From RGIG5612 sp964528825 (GTDB taxonomy: Bacteria > Bacillota > Clostridia > Lachnospirales > Lachnospiraceae), in assembly GCA_964528825.1 (NCBI GenBank), contig CAZGVB010000045.1:1-9359 (forward strand): 9,359 nucleotides of DNA, read 5' to 3'. The notes beneath the pieces are model-generated. The model was not told the DNA's origin and did no database searches. It was given only the letters and a program-made list of their open reading frames with translations. The position numbers and the translations under genes were made by a program. Below are positions 7,671-9,359 of the stretch, piece by piece. Within the stretch, counting starts at the first letter, position 1, and every line of letters begins with the position of its first letter.

Positions 7671-8921
7671 TTATTGAACATTCTTTTTTCTGCTTGCGGA
7701 GACTATGAATGTACTTATCAAAAATGCGGCAACGAACAATATCAGGGTGAATATAAGTATATAGTCATATGTCTGATCTGTATGCTGCAATATGATCTCG
7801 GACATGTTATTTCCCGTAAGGCCAGCAATAGCCCATGCCGAAAGTGCCAGACCGTGTATCTTGCTGATCTTATCCATACCGAATCTGGAGGAGAGCAGAG
7901 CAGGCAGTGTGGAAAATCCGCCGCCGTATCCCGCATTAATGACAACAAGCAGCAGGATAACGAGCATGCCGAGGATAGGTATGCGGCTTCCGTTTGAGAT
8001 GGCAAATGTCGCAAGTGAAAGTCCTGTCACGACAATACAGCTGATAAATATGATCTTATAGATCGTATTGCGATCCTTTAATCTGTCTGAGATCGTGGAA
8101 TATCCTATACGTCCCAGAGCATTGAAGGCTGCGGTGACCGAGGGAACGATGCTTACGATAGCAGCAAGGGCAGCAGTATCCGCAAATGCCGTATTTAATA
8201 TCTGTTTTTCATATGTTATAAGCGCAAGTCCGCAGTGGATATTTATAAAGAACATGAGCCAGATGCCGACAAACATCTTATTTTTGAACATTCCAATGAG
8301 CTTGAAATTCTCTTTTTTATCGTCAGGCTCGACCCATCCTTCAGGCTTCTTTAAGAGAAAGTGGCCAAGCAGCATCATCAGAAAGTAAACACCGCCAAGT
8401 ATATAGAACATAGGTGCGATACCGAGGCTTTTTTGGATTGCCTCCATGAAGGGTGTTGCGATCGCTTTGGCAAGTCCGAAGCCCATGATGGATATGCCGG
8501 TAGCCAATCCCTTTTGTCCTTCAAACCACAGCATAAGTGTCTTTACGGGAGTGAGATATCCGACTCCCAGGCCGATACCCATGACACATCCGTAAAAGAA
8601 GAATATCCCGATCAATGCGACCACACCTTTGGCAAAATTGATGACGAGTCCCGTACCGATCATGCCTGTTGTAAAGCATATGCACGCAAGGAGTGAGGAT
8701 GCATGAATGTTTTTCTCGACAAATCTGCCCGCAAAGGCTGCGGACATGCCAAGAAAGAAGATGGCCAGTGAGAATGCCCATCCTACGGCAAATGTGCTCA
8801 TACCTATCTGTTCGGCAATGGCCTGCTTGAAGGTTGACCAGCAATATACCGTTCCGATGGAACAGTGGATCAAAAGTGCGGGGACAGCCGCGCGCATCCA
8901 TTTGTTGTTGAGAAATTTCAT
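7671..8921 (-). CDS. OFA-family MFS transporter (carboxylate/anion antiporter-like)
   Basis: A 416-residue, about 12-helix major facilitator protein with a central hydrophilic loop (about 191-208). Family features are GTVYCWSTF (23-31), the Gly-rich GIGLGVGYLTPVKTLMLWF (115-133), KGLATGISIMGFG (137-149), NALGRIGYSTISDRLKDR (267-284) and GYGGGFSTLPALLSSRFG (331-348). These match the oxalate/formate antiporter (OFA) group, whose members exchange small carboxylates. In the presumed helix 11 (HGLALSAWAIAGLTG) no Lys is seen where OxlT has its substrate-binding Lys355, so oxalate should not be assumed. The frame extends upstream to an ATG at 8984, but the extension lies partly in a repeat and lacks membrane or family character; the ATG at 8921 has AAAGGAG upstream and is preferred. 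The gene converges on the kinase gene with 8 nt between stops. Confidence 0.85.
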   Translation of the reverse strand: MKFLNNKWMRAAVPALLIHCSIGTVYCWSTFKQAIAEQIGMSTFAVGWAFSLAIFFLGMSAAFAGRFVEKNIHASSLLACICFTTGMIGTGLVINFAKGVVALIGIFFFYGCVMGIGLGVGYLTPVKTLMLWFEGQKGLATGISIMGFGLAKAIATPFMEAIQKSLGIAPMFYILGGVYFLMMLLGHFLLKKPEGWVEPDDKKENFKLIGMFKNKMFVGIWLMFFINIHCGLALITYEKQILNTAFADTAALAAIVSIVPSVTAAFNALGRIGYSTISDRLKDRNTIYKIIFISCIVVTGLSLATFAISNGSRIPILGMLVILLLVVINAGYGGGFSTLPALLSSRFGMDKISKIHGLALSAWAIAGLTGNNMSEIILQHTDQTYDYILIFTLILFVAAFLISTFIVSASRKKNVQ

Positions 8922-8931
8922 TTGATCGTTG

Positions 8932-8938
8932 CTCCTTT
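8932..8938 (-). promoter_or_regulatory. Shine-Dalgarno site that sets the transporter start at 8921
   Basis: AAAGGAG on the minus strand ends 10 nt before the ATG at 8921-8919. The spacing is slightly long, but it is the only good site near the upstream end of the frame. Confidence 0.7.
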
Positions 8939-8950
8939 CACTTTGCTTAT

Positions 8951-8975
8951 AAAAAACTTTGCGTGCAAGCACGCA
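8951..8975 (-). terminator. Possible weak intrinsic terminator or attenuator before the transporter
   Basis: On the minus strand the perfect inverted repeat TGCGTGC-TT-GCACGCA (8975-8960) is followed by AAG and then six T residues (8956-8951). It is formed where the left copy of the 44-bp repeat abuts an A/T run. It sits only 12 nt from the transporter's ribosome binding site, so it could attenuate transcription entering from the right. The stem is short (7 bp, fewer if the loop opens), which keeps confidence low. Confidence 0.4.
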
Positions 8976-9003
8976 GGTCTGCACAGCCGCTTGGCAATGC
9001 TTT
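8960..9003. repeat. 44-bp direct repeat, left copy
   Basis: Identical over 44 bases to 9133-9176. It begins with the self-complementary TGCGTGCAAGCACGCA and ends with CTTGGCAATGCTTT. The two copies flank 129 bp of mostly GC-rich sequence. Confidence 0.9.
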
Positions 9004-9013
9004 AAACATTGTG

Positions 9014-9182
9014 GTTATGAAAGCCGATTGCTCCGCGCCTTTGGCGCTCTCGCACTCGCCGTCGCCATTCGTGCTCTGGCCTATCGGCCTACGCACTCAT
9101 GTCGTCTAGATTGCCAAATGTCTGCACATCCCTGCGTGCAAGCACGCAGGTCTGCACAGCCGCTTGGCAATGCTTTCATAAC
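9014..9182. other. Multi-stem foldable element, possible dispersed repeat or structured RNA
   Basis: The gene-free stretch contains inverted repeats that nest into a junction. An 11-bp outer stem (GTTATGAAAGC 9014-9024 with GCTTTCATAAC 9172-9182) lies directly beside an 8-bp stem (ATTGCCAA 9110-9117 with TTGGCAAT 9164-9171). Inside are hairpin GCGCC-TTT-GGCGC (9035-9047), hairpin 9071-9096 (GTGC/GCAC and GGCC/GGCC around TATC), and hairpin 9131-9150. The inner part is richer in G+C than the flanking genes. No credible protein is encoded. It may be a REP/MITE-like interspersed element or a structured leader; the sequence alone does not decide strand or function. Confidence 0.55.
9133..9176. 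repeat. 44-bp direct repeat, right copy
   Basis: Exact copy of 8960-9003. Here the internal palindrome is extended to a 9-bp stem, CCTGCGTGC-AA-GCACGCAGG (9131-9150), because CC precedes it, whereas TT precedes the left copy. Confidence 0.9.
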
Positions 9183-9213
9183 AAAAAGGGCAATACTTTG
9201 AAAAGTATTGCCC
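9183..9213 (-). terminator. Intrinsic terminator for the tRNA-Pro transcript
   Basis: A perfect 11-bp stem with a 4-nt loop (GGGCAATACTT / AAGTATTGCCC, 9188-9213) is followed on the minus strand by TTTTT (9187-9183). There is no T run on the plus-strand side, so it acts in the leftward direction. It ends transcription coming from tRNA-Pro about 90 nt past the tRNA 3' end, and it abuts the foldable element at 9182. Confidence 0.88.
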
Positions 9214-9224
9214 AGACGGTCGGC

Positions 9225-9287
9225 ATGTGACCGGATTGTTCCGGCTGCTTCCTGCACTGTGTTGGTCACATTATCCGTCAGCAGGAA
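9225..9287 (-). other. Potential pseudoknot in the trailer between tRNA-Pro and its terminator
   Basis: Two inverted repeats cross each other: 9225-9232 (ATGTGACC) pairs with 9264-9271 (GGTCACAT), and 9249-9255 (TTCCTGC) pairs with 9281-9287 (GCAGGAA). In the minus-strand RNA the order is A-B-A'-B', an H-type pseudoknot topology with connecting segments of 9, 8 and 16 nt; alternatively the two helices are mutually exclusive. GACGG/CCGTC (9215-9219/9275-9279) can extend the larger stem. It may be just a tRNA trailer or a small RNA released by processing. Confidence 0.4.
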
Positions 9288-9305
9288 ACATAATTGTATA
9301 ACGAA

Positions 9306-9359
9306 TCGGGGTGACAGGATTCGAACCTGCGGCCTCTTGATCCCAAATCAAGCACTCTA
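9306..9359 (-). tRNA. tRNA-Pro (anticodon UGG), 5' part outside the window
   Basis: Reading the minus strand, the visible part covers the anticodon stem-loop CTTGA-TTTGGGA-TCAAG (anticodon TGG at 9345-9343), a 5-nt variable region, the T arm GCAGG-TTCGAAT-CCTGT, the acceptor 3' strand CACCCCG (9313-9307) and discriminator A at 9306. No CCA follows (TTCG instead), so CCA must be added after transcription. The D arm and acceptor 5' strand lie mostly beyond the right edge. Confidence 0.95.

Noticed and set aside
7674..8925. Plus-strand frames of 70-110 residues antisense to the transporter
   Set aside because: They are shadows of a clear transporter gene, with no ribosome binding sites and no recognisable motifs.
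8922..8984. N-terminal extension of the transporter to the ATG at 8984
   Set aside because: The extra residues come partly from the 44-bp repeat, show no family similarity and have no good ribosome binding site; ATG 8921 does.
8960..9176. CRISPR array
   Set aside because: Only two copies of the 44-bp repeat, 129 bp apart, with no further units and no cas genes in view.
8959..9269. Small proteins of 62-80 residues on either strand across the repeat region
   Set aside because: They translate the repeat and hairpins, have skewed composition and no ribosome binding sites, and overlap a clear terminator.
9225..9305. Promoter for a separate small RNA downstream of tRNA-Pro
   Set aside because: GATAAT-like sequence occurs on the minus strand, but no matching -35 box lies at a proper distance; read-through from the tRNA promoter explains transcription better.

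Overview
The window looks like chromosomal DNA from a Gram-positive clostridium, most likely a Lachnospiraceae-type gut or rumen anaerobe. This rests on a large SpaA/VaFE surface adhesin with a sortase signal, a Cthe_2159-type lipoprotein, strong AGGAGG-like ribosome binding sites, two GTG starts placed by good Shine-Dalgarno sequences, and a tRNA gene without an encoded CCA. The species assignment is inference; no marker gene is present.

Layout, left to right. (1) Positions 1-2483, + strand: the 3' part of a large cell-wall-anchored adhesin/pilin-like protein whose start lies outside the window. (2) 2509-4056, - strand: a secreted lipoprotein with a beta-helical Cthe_2159-like (DUF4353) carbohydrate-binding domain and a Gly/Met-rich tail; it converges on the adhesin with a 25-nt gap. 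(3) 4057-4260: a divergent intergenic region with small palindromes. (4) 4261-7662, + strand: a compact probable operon of a VTC-type polyphosphate polymerase domain protein, a DUF4956 membrane protein, an OmpR-family response regulator and a sensor histidine kinase, with 8-nt and 4-nt overlaps at two junctions and a 27-nt gap at the third. (5) 7671-8921, - strand: an OFA-family MFS transporter, converging on the kinase with only 8 nt between stop codons. (6) 8922-9305: a 384-nt gene-free region holding a 44-bp exact direct repeat, a multi-stem foldable element, an intrinsic terminator and a potential pseudoknot. (7) 9306-9359, - strand: the 3' part of tRNA-Pro(UGG), cut by the window edge.

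The most coherent system is the VTC-DUF4956 pair with its own two-component system and a divergent carbohydrate-binding surface lipoprotein. The VTC domain belongs to the triphosphate tunnel superfamily, which in yeast makes polyphosphate from ATP. Here the SPX regulatory domain is absent, and the translationally coupled DUF4956 protein could supply the membrane part. A reasonable hypothesis is a regulated envelope-associated polymer synthase whose partner lipoprotein acts outside the cell; product, signal and function remain unproven. The second notable area is the structured repeat region between tRNA-Pro and the transporter, which probably shapes transcription into the transporter gene.
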